DNA from: Solobacterium sp.
Lineage (GTDB): Bacteria > Bacillota_I > Bacilli_A > Erysipelotrichales > Erysipelotrichaceae
Direction of reading: 5' to 3'
Assembly (NCBI GenBank): GCA_017469355.1
Contig: JAFUGM010000013.1
Location: 1-64,000, forward strand
DNA: 64,000 nucleotides
This document shows, piece by piece, positions 19,101 through 26,609 of the stretch. Made by a program: the position numbers and the translations under genes. The number at the start of each line of letters is the position of its first letter. Within the stretch, counting starts at the first letter, position 1. Below the pieces are notes generated by a model. It was given only the letters and a program-made list of their open reading frames with translations, did not search any database and had not been told where the DNA came from.

Positions 19101-19274
19101 TTAATTGACTTCAAGACAGATGCGCTTCCGTTATCCGAAATAAAAACGCGCTACAGCGATCAGCTGAATGCGTATCGCAGCGCGCTTTCTCTGTTATATC
19201 CCGGGCGCCCGATTCAGGCCTATGCCTGGAGTTTCCATAACCGCAGTGCGGTAGAAATCAATGAGGCCGGCTGA
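16092..19274 (+). CDS. addA: AddA helicase-nuclease subunit
   Basis: UvrD/Rep-type superfamily 1A helicase with a C-terminal nuclease, partner of AddB in double-strand-break repair. Visible motifs in order: VSASAGAGKT (Walker A), VTFTEAAAAEM, MVDEFQDTS (Walker B), VGDVKQSIYRFRGA, NYRSRSTI, STIHQSKGLQYKVV, YVALTRAEERMYI, and the nuclease GVMDFVGVSD ... LIDFKTD. Length 1,060 is shorter than Bacillus AddA (about 1,230) but all catalytic motifs are there. The ATG at 16092 has AAAGGAGG nine bases before it. The 3-prime end overlaps the convergent esterase gene by 17 bp. Confidence 0.95.
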   Translation: MKMDEFQSEAVSAVGTNILVSASAGAGKTRVLVERLMKRCIEDRIAMNEILAVTFTEAAAAEMKNRIAAGLQEKLQSSSSSEEETWIRSQIILLEDADITTIDSFCLNLIKKYYSVIGLDPASASSILDESSQKAMMETAFYQAVASCQDNDPDALMYVLNTTSTRPEDYDTLKTTIFNIKSLAEQYSDPEEWLDRMAESYSDIHHLNDLPHPVYEGFFQQLRFYFNSIQELMEEMRALAEQSEKVIKKINDLESAYTLFMNCQQALKEENYDQFRELFLMFGAEQKTPSDSKAEAYTSARDQMYETCAKLTAILYDSDTLISDINELLPTARLLSKLTSLTISGYREEKRRRAVMDFTDMEQYAWEILIANDREVAKLYRARLKEVMVDEFQDTSLLQDQIITAIANEGTIFRVGDVKQSIYRFRGARPALMRGLMNDPSIKNITLCHNYRSRSTIIEYSNLLFSRLMNIEGCEDRYTEQDIVTPGTSAQCNPDTPPIQLVLINMPEPLASQEDSDEQRIKGKQAKAEWIASEMIRLHELGYRWNDFSVLVRSHAEKIELARVFEQCGLPYDIDTRQGFYNSDLCQYILALLRCAVNPEDELSLLCVLCGEMYSFTDEQLAQLKLNHGSVRDGIRNEYPDVLPWISSLYDISRYSIPGMLDEIAFHNSFYEHLAPKDRANFDFLYERAVASASHHITIYDLIETMETGAEERSSNASCRSKDDDVVTVSTIHQSKGLQYKVVFLWSTGGNALLDTTAECILDSEIGYGLKHYDLPFHTSRPSIFRIAATYRQNIADVEEYSRVLYVALTRAEERMYIVDTADDALPYRDKLTMRDLMRRKGITGLITAAMKEQPGLYEVHTVPLEAPLVLEQTEPKYVEELPHFLGNAVTLPPVRRPSTHELRFLPDLEPGSSSRGSTYGTLIHETIAGLPNRLWTTNDFDTDVLRPHDVEAILNFGMSDLYHEALNMTIYKELPFYTEDPNTKERMMGVMDFVGVSDEKILLIDFKTDALPLSEIKTRYSDQLNAYRSALSLLYPGRPIQAYAWSFHNRSAVEINEAG

Positions 19275-19878
19275 GCAGCCACTGAAGTGCCTTGTTTAAC
19301 CGCTCTCCTTCTGGCCCAAAGTGAGTTCCGGGATTGAGCTCAAAGACACAGTCACAATATGGTTTCAGAAGATGTTCGGTAGAGACCGTTGCGGTTTCTA
19401 CCGTTTTCATGAGCGGATGTTTCGCGTTCTTTTCTCTGTCCCCCAGGGAAAGATAACAATGCCTGCACTGAAGGGGATGCGTCTCAAGGTATGATGTCCA
19501 ACCTGGATACCATAACGATCCAGATACTGAGGCACAGCTGTCAAAGCGATCTGTCAATGTGCAGATATACAGGGAGAATAACCCCGCAAGGGAATATCCC
19601 ATCAAGATATGCATTCCAGAATGAGAGGCCAGCACAGGATCAAGATCCTCCTCCAGTTTTTCAAAAAAGCATTCGGCGCCGCCGGTAAATGGATCACCAT
19701 TTGGAAACAGAGGATCCGCTTCCCATGGACTCATATCATGATTCCATTGGGACTCACGTACCGGAATCGAAAGAATACTGCATCCATCCACCTTCAATTC
19801 TTCAAGCATGGATGAACCGATAACTACCGCCAGATGTTCTCCGTTTTCAAACAATTCCATTTCGTCCATGCGATTCAT
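19258..19878 (-). CDS. Putative esterase, alpha/beta hydrolase
   Basis: 206-residue alpha/beta hydrolase resembling the IroE/esterase-D group. The nucleophile elbow GYSLAGL follows a strand MHILM, and the terminal His is in NPGTHFGPEG; an acidic residue lies between them. It has no signal peptide, so a cytoplasmic role is likely; the substrate cannot be told. It is convergent with addA (17 bp overlap) and divergent from the gene at 19909, with only about 30 bp for both promoters. There is no clear ribosome site; ATG 19869 is an alternative start. Confidence 0.75.
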   Translation of the reverse strand: MNRMDEMELFENGEHLAVVIGSSMLEELKVDGCSILSIPVRESQWNHDMSPWEADPLFPNGDPFTGGAECFFEKLEEDLDPVLASHSGMHILMGYSLAGLFSLYICTLTDRFDSCASVSGSLWYPGWTSYLETHPLQCRHCYLSLGDREKNAKHPLMKTVETATVSTEHLLKPYCDCVFELNPGTHFGPEGERLNKALQWLLSRPH

Positions 19879-19908
19879 CTTACCACAAATATGCTTTACA
19901 ATAAGACC

Positions 19909-20688
19909 ATGGCAGTACAGGCAAAAACAGAGACAAAAACAGCCTCTTCCTGGTGGGAAGAGGAAGCGACAACGCAGAAGAGATCATCCCGCAAGGGTTC
20001 CAAGCCCGAAAAACCCCAACATAAAGGATTGTTGGTGTTTGGCGCAGTGGCTCTGTGTTTTCTGAGTCTATGGGGTGGATATGCGTTACGCACAAAGACC
20101 ACACTGTTTTTAGAACATCGGACACTGGATGGATATCTTCCGGCAGAAGAATATGTGCTCTACCAGATAGATGATCATGAGCCCGTTCAGAAACTCAGAA
20201 CCTTTCACTACGATGACTACTATGCCTTTTCCTATTACAACAACTACAATCTCGAAACCTCCCGCGGGCTGAAGCCGGGAGACTCCTGGGATGACTTCGT
20301 CGATCTATACGGAGATATAACATGTGAATCTATCAACGCGGTGCCGGTAGATGAAGACGGGATTCCGGACTACGACTTAAATCAGAACATCTCAATCTAT
20401 GATCCCATCACCATCCGTCAATTTCACGAACAGTATGTGGAACCGGGAATCATTGATCTTTCGTCCTGGTATATCAATGTGGACTTCCGCATTCAAACTG
20501 ACGGAATTCACCTTTACTACTCCTATGAGGAGCTCCAGGATGCCTATCAGGAGTACAATTCTCCCTTCCGGCATATTCTGAGAACTTATCCCAACCATGG
20601 CGTATTATATCTGTCATTTGACTTCACGCCCAATGAGGCTGGACCTGGGACTTTGTATTATCTGACTTCCGCGTATTACGGATATTGA
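19909..20688 (+). CDS. Membrane-anchored extracytoplasmic protein of unknown function
   Basis: 259 residues: a basic, Ser/Thr-rich cytoplasmic head (1-45), one transmembrane helix (about 46-64, LLVFGAVALCFLSLWGGYAL), and a Tyr- and Asp-rich extracellular domain (YHYDDYYAFSYYNNYN). No family was recognised. The start is placed at ATG 19909 with TACAAT at 19897-19902, only 6 nt upstream, and no ribosome site, so the transcript is probably leaderless. A more upstream in-frame start (19834) would run into the divergent esterase gene. Confidence 0.65.
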   Translation: MAVQAKTETKTASSWWEEEATTQKRSSRKGSKPEKPQHKGLLVFGAVALCFLSLWGGYALRTKTTLFLEHRTLDGYLPAEEYVLYQIDDHEPVQKLRTFHYDDYYAFSYYNNYNLETSRGLKPGDSWDDFVDLYGDITCESINAVPVDEDGIPDYDLNQNISIYDPITIRQFHEQYVEPGIIDLSSWYINVDFRIQTDGIHLYYSYEELQDAYQEYNSPFRHILRTYPNHGVLYLSFDFTPNEAGPGTLYYLTSAYYGY

Positions 20689-20693
20689 ATCCT

Positions 20694-20729
20694 CATAAAA
20701 TCAGCTCCCGGTGGGGAGCTGGTTTTATG
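20694..20729. terminator. Bidirectional terminator between convergent genes
   Basis: Long stem CATAAAA-T-CAGCTCCC / GGGGAGCTG-G-TTTTATG with T-runs on both strands, between the stop of the membrane-anchored protein and the end of rubrerythrin. Confidence 0.8.
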
Positions 20730-20732
20730 ATA

Positions 20733-21389
20733 TTAATAGTTTTCTGCGTTAACTTCGAAGAAGCTCTGCGGATGAGCACATACCGGGCAGATGTCCGGAG
20801 CCTGTGTACCGACTACGATATGACCGCAGTTCCGGCATTCCCATACCTTAACTTCACTCTTCTTGAACACTTCCTGCATCTCAACATTTTTAAGGAGTGC
20901 ACGATAACGTTCTTCATGATGTTTTTCAATCGCCGCAACGCCACGGAATTTCTTTGCCAGTTCAGGGAAGCCTTCTTCTTCCGCTGTCTTTGCGAATTCC
21001 TCATACATATCGGTCCACTCATAGTTCTCACCATTGGCAGCTGCTTCCAGGTTTTCTGCGGTTGTGCCGATGCCATTGAGTTCCTTGAACCACATCTTCG
21101 CATGTTCTTTTTCATTGTCCGCTGTCTTCAGGAACAGCGCCGCAATCTGTTCAAAGCCTTCCTTCTTAGCTTTGGATGCGAAATAAGTGTATTTGTTTCT
21201 GGCCTGTGATTCTCCGGCGAACGCTGCTTCAAGATTCTTTTCGGTCTGTGTGCCTGCGTACGGATTAGACTTTTCTTCCTTCAGCTCTGTAAGCTTGTCT
21301 CCGGTTGCCTTACAGCGCGGGCATACTGCTTCTTCAGCACTTTCCGCCTCGAATACTTCTCCGCAGATTTCACATTTAAACTTTGCCAT
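20733..21389 (-). CDS. rbr: Rubrerythrin with two rubredoxin-like modules
   Basis: Non-haem di-iron peroxidase that detoxifies hydrogen peroxide in anaerobes. The 218 residues read as an N-terminal rubredoxin-like zinc/iron knuckle (CEICGEVF ... CPRCKATGD), a ferritin-like four-helix domain ([20 protein letters not shown] ... EKEHAKMWF ... [19 protein letters not shown] ... EKHHEERY), and a second C-terminal rubredoxin (CRNCGHI ... CPVCAHPQ). Most rubrerythrins carry only one. The start has AGGAGGAAC upstream. It follows perR by about 60 bp in the same direction and is a likely PerR target. Confidence 0.95.
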   Translation of the reverse strand: MAKFKCEICGEVFEAESAEEAVCPRCKATGDKLTELKEEKSNPYAGTQTEKNLEAAFAGESQARNKYTYFASKAKKEGFEQIAALFLKTADNEKEHAKMWFKELNGIGTTAENLEAAANGENYEWTDMYEEFAKTAEEEGFPELAKKFRGVAAIEKHHEERYRALLKNVEMQEVFKKSEVKVWECRNCGHIVVGTQAPDICPVCAHPQSFFEVNAENY

Positions 21390-21447
21390 AATTGTTCCTC
21401 CTTCATTTCTCTATCAATCTGGCACCTGCATTGGGCAGGAAATTGTT

Positions 21448-21819
21448 CTAACTATGGATTGCTTTCTTACGGCAGTCCGGGCAGAGATAACGAATTCTCA
21501 GATCATAGGACAGCACGGTTTCCTTCAGCTGTTTCTGCAGGGAATCTGTGATGTCCTCCAGCATCACATCACTCAGTGCTCCGCATCGCTCACATACCAG
21601 ATGGTCATGACGGAATACCTTGTCATAACGGTCCGTTCCGCCTTCCATTCGTATGCGGCGAAGCTTCCCCTCTTCACATAGCCGGTTCAGGTTGTTGTAT
21701 ACCGTCGCCAATACAATAGAGGGAGATGTCTGTTTCATCTGTTCATAGATCTGTTCCGCGGTCGGATGCGTATCCGAACCGTTCACAAGATCCAGGATCT
21801 GTTGTGCGTATCTTGCCAT
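21448..21819 (-). CDS. perR: Fur-family peroxide regulator, PerR-like
   Basis: 123-residue metal-dependent repressor. It has the Fur winged helix (ATVYNNLNRLCEEGKLRRI), the HDHLVCERCG region supplying structural and regulatory ligands, and the CPDCRKK pair completing the Cys4 zinc site. Context (rubrerythrin downstream, glutathione peroxidase and OhrR nearby) favours PerR over Fur. A 19-base perfect palindrome in Per-box form sits directly before the start, so it very likely represses itself. No ribosome site precedes the ATG, suggesting a very short or absent leader. Confidence 0.9.
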   Translation of the reverse strand: MARYAQQILDLVNGSDTHPTAEQIYEQMKQTSPSIVLATVYNNLNRLCEEGKLRRIRMEGGTDRYDKVFRHDHLVCERCGALSDVMLEDITDSLQKQLKETVLSYDLRIRYLCPDCRKKAIHS

Positions 21820-21820
21820 A

Positions 21821-21839
21821 AATTAGAATAATTCTAATT
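21821..21839. promoter_or_regulatory. Per/Fur box at the perR promoter
   Basis: AATTAGAAT-A-ATTCTAATT, a perfect 9-1-9 palindrome that fits the 7-1-7 Per-box pattern TTAxAATxATTxTAA. It begins one base upstream of the perR start codon, so it must overlap the promoter and probably the transcription start. Confidence 0.8.
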
Positions 21840-21871
21840 TCATAATAATGGATGACTGTAACCGTTGTAAA

Positions 21872-22435
21872 CTACTGAATAACAATTCTCCGATTCTTTC
21901 CGGCTGTAGGTTCCAGAAGCTTTCGGATTACCGTTTCCGCCTGTTCTCTTGCCCGCTGCTTCAACTTGTCTATATTGGCATTTTTCTTCGCATCTTCCCG
22001 GGCAGCCTTAATCGCTTCGGAAATATCATCCTTGTCATTCCAGTTGAACAGAGAATTATGTTCATCATAGAATTTCAGGCTGTCAGTATCCACATCAATG
22101 GACTGAAGTTCTGTCTGCGGAAGAGATACCCGGATTTCTGAGGGGGTAACTGTTACCACTGCCTCGGAAAGATCGATTCCACAGCGAATATTTGCGGAAT
22201 AGATCATGGTAAAGGAACGCTTGTTGATCAGGGGAATCGAGCCGCTTTCAAACTTGACCAGGTCCACATATTCCAGAAGACATGTGGTCAGGTCACTGCA
22301 TTCCGTCAGCTTCGTTTCAATCATGGAGGAAGTAATATCATCCTCCGGTTTTTTAAGAGACAATCTTCGATTTACGATCATCCCCAGCGCAAAGCTCAAA
22401 GCCACTACAAGCAGAATCAATAATGCTTTATCCAT
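21872..22435 (-). CDS. DUF4230-family membrane-anchored protein
   Basis: 187 residues: an N-terminal signal anchor (about 3-22, ALLILLVVALSFALGMIV) then a beta-rich domain with SSMIETKLTECSDLTTCLLEY and VTVTPSEIRVSLPQ, matching DUF4230 proteins, and a helical tail with AREDAKKNANIDKLKQRA. Function of the family is unknown; it faces outside the cell. The start overlaps the end of the thioredoxin-like lipoprotein gene by 8 bp, so the two are coupled. Confidence 0.8.
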   Translation of the reverse strand: MDKALLILLVVALSFALGMIVNRRLSLKKPEDDITSSMIETKLTECSDLTTCLLEYVDLVKFESGSIPLINKRSFTMIYSANIRCGIDLSEAVVTVTPSEIRVSLPQTELQSIDVDTDSLKFYDEHNSLFNWNDKDDISEAIKAAREDAKKNANIDKLKQRAREQAETVIRKLLEPTAGKNRRIVIQ

Positions 22436-23027
22436 CTGTTTCTCCCTCCGTTACCAGCGAGAATAATTCCCGGTAAATCGTCCTCAGTTCTTCCATTTCT
22501 TCTTCCTTCATTGGCCGGTTGCGGGCATTATGTCCTTCTACAGTTCCTTCATGCGTCGCCACGACTGCACCGTCTTTAATCACAAATAAGGTTGGAGTAT
22601 AGAGATGACGGATACCGTCCGAATCGAATTCCAGATATTCCCCTACCGTTTTTACCAGCAGGTCATAATCAAGCAGATCGGTATTCTTCTTCCAGGAAGG
22701 ATCCTTTCGTGTATCAATGTACGCAACCTGAAATTCAAACTCTTTAGCGATATCATTGAGCACCGGCACTGCCTCCACGCACCACTCGCACTCCGCGTAT
22801 CCAAACAGGACCACAAAGGTGTTTCCTTCCTCCATGGCCTCCACCATTTCCTTCACCGTCAGATCATAGTAGACATGGTCTTCATCATATAAATATTCAT
22901 ATGCGGACATATCACTCTTTGGGCCAGTGAGATAGACCGGGGATGGATCTTCCTTCCGGCATCCTGCGGACAGCAGGAGAGACAATATAACCGCCAGAAA
23001 TGATATTCGCTTTAATAAAATACTCAT
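22428..23027 (-). CDS. Thioredoxin-like lipoprotein
   Basis: 199 residues. A signal peptide ends in the lipobox LLSAGC, so the mature protein is anchored by a lipidated Cys on the outer face of the membrane. The thioredoxin fold is marked by FGYAECEWCVEAVP, with redox-active CEWC, and the cis-Pro in LYTPTLFVI. It is probably an extracytoplasmic thiol reductase acting with the nearby stress proteins. The chosen ATG at 23027 has TATAAT (23034-23039) just 6 nt upstream and no ribosome site, suggesting a leaderless message. It is divergent from gpx. Confidence 0.88.
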   Translation of the reverse strand: MSILLKRISFLAVILSLLLSAGCRKEDPSPVYLTGPKSDMSAYEYLYDEDHVYYDLTVKEMVEAMEEGNTFVVLFGYAECEWCVEAVPVLNDIAKEFEFQVAYIDTRKDPSWKKNTDLLDYDLLVKTVGEYLEFDSDGIRHLYTPTLFVIKDGAVVATHEGTVEGHNARNRPMKEEEMEELRTIYRELFSLVTEGETDG

Positions 23028-23066
23028 GTGCTTATTATAAAATCTTTCCGCTGTCATGGACAGTAC

Positions 23067-23103
23067 TTGACAGGGTATTTATATTGTGTACAATTTAATT
23101 GTA
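23067..23103 (+). promoter_or_regulatory. gpx-ohrR promoter with OhrR box
   Basis: TTGACA (23067-23072), 16 bp spacer, TACAAT (23089-23094). The -10 lies inside the palindrome TACAATT-T-AATTGTA (23089-23103), which closely matches the OhrR operator known from Bacillus. The operon encodes an OhrR-type repressor, so negative autoregulation released by organic peroxides is likely. Confidence 0.8.
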
Positions 23104-23126
23104 AACAATATTGGAGGTATAAGATT

Positions 23127-23672
23127 ATGAGCACAGTTTACGATTACACTCTTCCCACACCGTCCGGTGATACCGTTTCTCTGAATGACTTTGCCGGAAA
23201 GGTTCTGGTGATCGTCAATACAGCTACCGGATGTGGTTTCACTCCGCAGTACAAGGAACTCGAGGAAATGCATGAAGCATTCCATGACAAGGGTCTTGAG
23301 ATCATCGATGTTCCGTGCAATCAGTTCGCGGGTCAGACACCGGGAACCGATGATGAAATTCATGAGTTCTGCACACTGAAGTACAACACACAGTTCCCGC
23401 AGTACAAGAAGTCCGACGTCAACGGCGAAAATGAGCTCCCCCTCTACACCTATCTCAAGTCTCAGAAGGGATTTGAAGGATTCGGTAAGGGCGTAAAGGC
23501 TCTGGCAATGGCCGCTATGTTATCGAAGATTGACAAGGACTACAAAAACAACCCCAGCATCAAATGGAACTTCACAAAGTTCGTTGTAAACCGTGACGGT
23601 GATGTCGTAGCTCGCTTTGAGCCGACCGCTGACATGGAAGATCTCAAAAAGTGCGTTGAGGGACTTCTCTAA
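23127..23672 (+). CDS. gpx: Glutathione peroxidase family (thiol peroxidase type)
   Basis: 181-residue peroxidase using Cys rather than selenocysteine: NTATGCGFTPQ holds the catalytic Cys, NQFAGQTPG the Gln, and WNFTKFVV the Trp and Asn of the tetrad. Bacterial members usually use thioredoxin rather than glutathione, which fits the thioredoxin-like lipoprotein next door. The ATG at 23127 has TTGGAGG upstream. Its stop overlaps the ohrR start by one base, and it is expressed from the OhrR-box promoter. Confidence 0.95.
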   Translation: MSTVYDYTLPTPSGDTVSLNDFAGKVLVIVNTATGCGFTPQYKELEEMHEAFHDKGLEIIDVPCNQFAGQTPGTDDEIHEFCTLKYNTQFPQYKKSDVNGENELPLYTYLKSQKGFEGFGKGVKALAMAAMLSKIDKDYKNNPSIKWNFTKFVVNRDGDVVARFEPTADMEDLKKCVEGLL

Positions 23673-24109
23673 TGGATGAACAGCTGCGCTTAGAAAACCA
23701 GCTGTGCTTCCCGCTCTATGCATGCGCACGTAAGATTACGTCGCTTTACACCCCCATGTTCAAACCTCTGGGGCTGACCTATACGCAATACATCGTGTTC
23801 CTGGCATTATGGGAACACGATAACGTACCGGTCAGCGACCTCTGTCACCGGCTTTATCTCGATAGTGGAACACTTACTCCGCTGCTTAAAAAGATGGAAC
23901 AGGAAGGATATCTGACCCGCACTCGTTCAAAGGAAGACGAGCGTGTTGTGAATATTCGTCTGACTGAAAAAGGCATTGCCTTAAAGGATCAGGTACAGGA
24001 TATTCCAATGCAGGTAGGAAACTGTATTCGTCTGTCGCCGGAAGAAGCCTTTACCCTTCATACACTTCTGTATAAGGTTCTTGAACAGGAGGAAGCTTAT
24101 GGTGGATAA
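23672..24109 (+). CDS. ohrR: MarR-family organic peroxide sensor, OhrR-like
   Basis: 145-residue winged-helix repressor. The conserved peroxide-sensing Cys is in LENQLCFPLYACARK (Cys12), followed by the MarR recognition region YLDSGTLTPLLKKMEQEGYLTRTRS and wing DERVVNIRLTEKG. It is encoded directly after gpx and behind an OhrR-type operator, so oxidation of the Cys should switch on gpx, itself and the downstream cation exporter. Usual Ohr hydroperoxide reductase is replaced here by gpx. Confidence 0.92.
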   Translation: MDEQLRLENQLCFPLYACARKITSLYTPMFKPLGLTYTQYIVFLALWEHDNVPVSDLCHRLYLDSGTLTPLLKKMEQEGYLTRTRSKEDERVVNIRLTEKGIALKDQVQDIPMQVGNCIRLSPEEAFTLHTLLYKVLEQEEAYGG

Positions 24110-25223
24110 CAGCACAGTCATGGAACGATCGAAAAAAATTGTTCGTGCCAGTCTTACCGGCATTGGTGTCAATGTGCTGCTTGCGGTACTTAAAGCAACG
24201 ATCGGATTGTTATCCAATTCCATCGCTGTCATCCTTGATGCGGTCAACAATCTTTCTGATGCGATGTCATCGCTCATCACGATTGTAGGAACCCGTCTTG
24301 CGGGAAAAAGCCCGGATAAGGAACATCCGCTTGGATACGGACGCATTGAATATCTCAGTGCACTTATCATCTCGGCGATTGTGCTGTATGCGGGAATTAC
24401 ATCTCTTACCGAATCAGTAAAGAAGATCATTCATCCCGAAGCTGCCGATTACAGCATTGTGTCCCTGGTATTGCTGGGGGCGGCGGTTATCGCAAAGATT
24501 CTGCTTGGCAGATATATGAAACGGGTTGGCGAAGAGGTTAACTCCGGTTCCCTTATCGCCAGTGGATCGGATGCGATGAATGATGCGGTTATTTCCTCTT
24601 CCGTCATCGCTTCCGCAATTCTGTTTCTGTTGTTTGGATTTCAGCTAGAAGCCTATGTCGGTGCAGTTATTGCGGTATTGATCATCAAGTCAGGAATTGA
24701 ACTGATTCGTGACACGCTGGATGATATTCTCGGAAAGCGTCCGGATGCGGAACTTTCCAAAGCGGTAAAAGCTACCGTTTGTGAGCAGGAAGAAGTTCAG
24801 GGCGCCTATGATCTGATTCTGACCAGTTATGGCCCGGATACGGTTGTGATGAGTGTGCACATTGAAGTGCCCGATACATTGACCGCTTCTGAAATCGATG
24901 AACTGGAGCGGAAGATCGCGGATAATGTCTACAGAAAACATCAGATTCTCACCGGAGGTATTTCGATCTATTCCGTAAATACCACTAACGACGAAGCTGC
25001 ACAGTTCAAGGAAGCAGTAACCCGGATCGTCATGTCTCATGAAGGCGTGCTTCAGATGCATGGATTCTATGAAAGCAATAAGGATCATTCTGTATCCTTC
25101 GATGTCGTTCTGGATTATTCCGTAGACAGGCCTGCAGTATATCGTTCCATCTGTGAAGAGGTTTCATCCCAATGGCCTGAAACAAACTTCAAAATCACCC
25201 TGGATTCTGATCTCAGTGATTAA
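24099..25223 (+). CDS. Cation diffusion facilitator, probable divalent-metal exporter
   Basis: 374 residues with six transmembrane helices and a C-terminal metallochaperone-like domain, a CDF antiporter that expels divalent metal in exchange for protons. The TM2 site reads DAVNNLSDAMSS and TM5 SGSDAMNDAV, giving Asn/Asp and Asp/Asp ligands with no His. This is unlike zinc CDFs and closer to manganese-type members, so Mn export is my guess. HPLGYGRIE is present. The start overlaps ohrR by 11 bp and has AGGAGG, so it belongs to the gpx-ohrR operon. Confidence 0.9.
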   Translation: MVDNSTVMERSKKIVRASLTGIGVNVLLAVLKATIGLLSNSIAVILDAVNNLSDAMSSLITIVGTRLAGKSPDKEHPLGYGRIEYLSALIISAIVLYAGITSLTESVKKIIHPEAADYSIVSLVLLGAAVIAKILLGRYMKRVGEEVNSGSLIASGSDAMNDAVISSSVIASAILFLLFGFQLEAYVGAVIAVLIIKSGIELIRDTLDDILGKRPDAELSKAVKATVCEQEEVQGAYDLILTSYGPDTVVMSVHIEVPDTLTASEIDELERKIADNVYRKHQILTGGISIYSVNTTNDEAAQFKEAVTRIVMSHEGVLQMHGFYESNKDHSVSFDVVLDYSVDRPAVYRSICEEVSSQWPETNFKITLDSDLSD

Positions 25224-25287
25224 CATTCGGCGATTTCTGCAGTACGATCAGATTGTTGTGAAGTAAACACAACAGGAGGTATTGAAA

Positions 25288-25536
25288 ATGATTCTCGCTC
25301 TTATCTCATATGTTCTCGTCGGCTGTATTGCCGGATATCTCGCTGCCCGTATTATGGGACTTGATACGTCAGACATTACCAAAAATCTGTTGTTGGGAAT
25401 CGTCGGTTCAATTGTCGGCGGACTCATTGGGGAATTGATTGGTCTTCGCGCAACCGGGCTTCTTGGATCGTTGATCCTTGCGGTTGTTGGTGCCTGTGTT
25501 GCGATCTGGATTTATCGCAGATTTATTCGCAAATGA
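25288..25536 (+). CDS. GlsB/YeaQ/YmgE-family small membrane protein
   Basis: 82 residues, three hydrophobic helices with glycine-rich spacing (GCIAGYLAARIMG, LLGIVGSIVGGLIGELIG, AVVGACVAIWIYRRF), the pattern of the transglycosylase-associated/GlsB stress family. The function is not established. ATG 25288 has AGGAGG eight bases upstream. It is a single gene between the CDF exporter and a terminator. Confidence 0.88.
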   Translation: MILALISYVLVGCIAGYLAARIMGLDTSDITKNLLLGIVGSIVGGLIGELIGLRATGLLGSLILAVVGACVAIWIYRRFIRK

Positions 25537-25608
25537 CATATCATCCTCGGTTTATTACCACAGGATATATGGCACATTGAATAACAATCTGTCAGAAAAC
25601 ATGGTTTA

Positions 25609-25641
25609 AAAAGCGGTATCCGCACCTGCGGTGCCGCTTTT
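25609..25641. terminator. Bidirectional terminator
   Basis: AAAAGCGG/CCGCTTTT stem with an inner CCGC/GCGG pairing, between the small GlsB-type gene and the convergent dusB. Confidence 0.8.
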
Positions 25642-25643
25642 CA

Positions 25644-26609
25644 TTAGGCAAGTTCTTCCCGGTAAGTATCCAGAATGGAATTCAATTCTTCAAGACTGTC
25701 ACATTGTGCACACTGCGCACGTACTTTAGCCGCATAAGGCATACCGTCAAGATAATAGGACGCAAGTCCCCGCATCATTGATATCCCGGTATGTTCTCCC
25801 TCATAAGCACAGAGTTTTTCCGCATACGTTTTACATGCAAGAATCCGTGTTTCATAGCTGACGGATTCCACTGGTTCCCCATTCATTGCGGAACAGATTT
25901 CCTGAATCAGCCATGGCTTTCCAACCAGGCCTCTTCCAACCATCACGCCATCACATCCGGTTTCCTTGATCATGCGTACCGCATCGGATCCGGTTCTGAT
26001 ATCGCCATTACCAAACACGGGAATGGTTACCGCCTCTTTCACCATTCGGATATAACGATTGTCAGAAGTTCCACGGTAAAGCTGTGCTCTGGTGCGGCCA
26101 TGAACAGCGATTGCGGAAACACCGACGTCTTCCAGACGCCGCGCAAGTTCAGGAGCGATGATATGTTCACTGTCATAACCGGCGCGCATCTTTACGGTAA
26201 CCGGTCGATTGGTATGTGTGATTACTGCTTTTGCGATGGCCACCGCAAGATCCGGTTCTTTCAGAAGATATGAACCGGCATGGGATTTCAGCACCTTAGG
26301 TACGGGACAGCCCATATTGATATCAATAATGTCACAGGTTGTATTCTCACTCAGATACTCCGCTGCCTCTGCCATGGTATCCGGATCTCCGCCAAATAAC
26401 TGAAGACTGACCGGATGTTCTTCTTCCAACACCCGACACATATCAAACGTGCGTTCATTCTTATAATGAAGCGCCTTATCACTGATCATTTCCGATACGG
26501 TAAGCCCTGCCCCTGCCTCATGACATACGAGGCGGTAAACTGGGTTGGAAATCCCCGCTAACGGTGCCGCGATCACTGGCGAACAAAGTTCAACGGTTCC
26601 GATTCGCAC
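25644..26609 (-). CDS. dusB: tRNA-dihydrouridine synthase
   Basis: 321-residue FMN TIM-barrel enzyme that reduces uridines in tRNA. The FMN site begins APLAGISNPVYR, and the catalytic segment is INMGCPVPKVLKSHAG with the active Cys, followed by VKMRAGYD, VHGRTRAQLY and FGNGDIRTGSDA, all family signatures. It starts inside the end of hslO (20 bp overlap), so the two are co-transcribed. Confidence 0.95.
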   Translation of the reverse strand: MRIGTVELCSPVIAAPLAGISNPVYRLVCHEAGAGLTVSEMISDKALHYKNERTFDMCRVLEEEHPVSLQLFGGDPDTMAEAAEYLSENTTCDIIDINMGCPVPKVLKSHAGSYLLKEPDLAVAIAKAVITHTNRPVTVKMRAGYDSEHIIAPELARRLEDVGVSAIAVHGRTRAQLYRGTSDNRYIRMVKEAVTIPVFGNGDIRTGSDAVRMIKETGCDGVMVGRGLVGKPWLIQEICSAMNGEPVESVSYETRILACKTYAEKLCAYEGEHTGISMMRGLASYYLDGMPYAAKVRAQCAQCDSLEELNSILDTYREELA

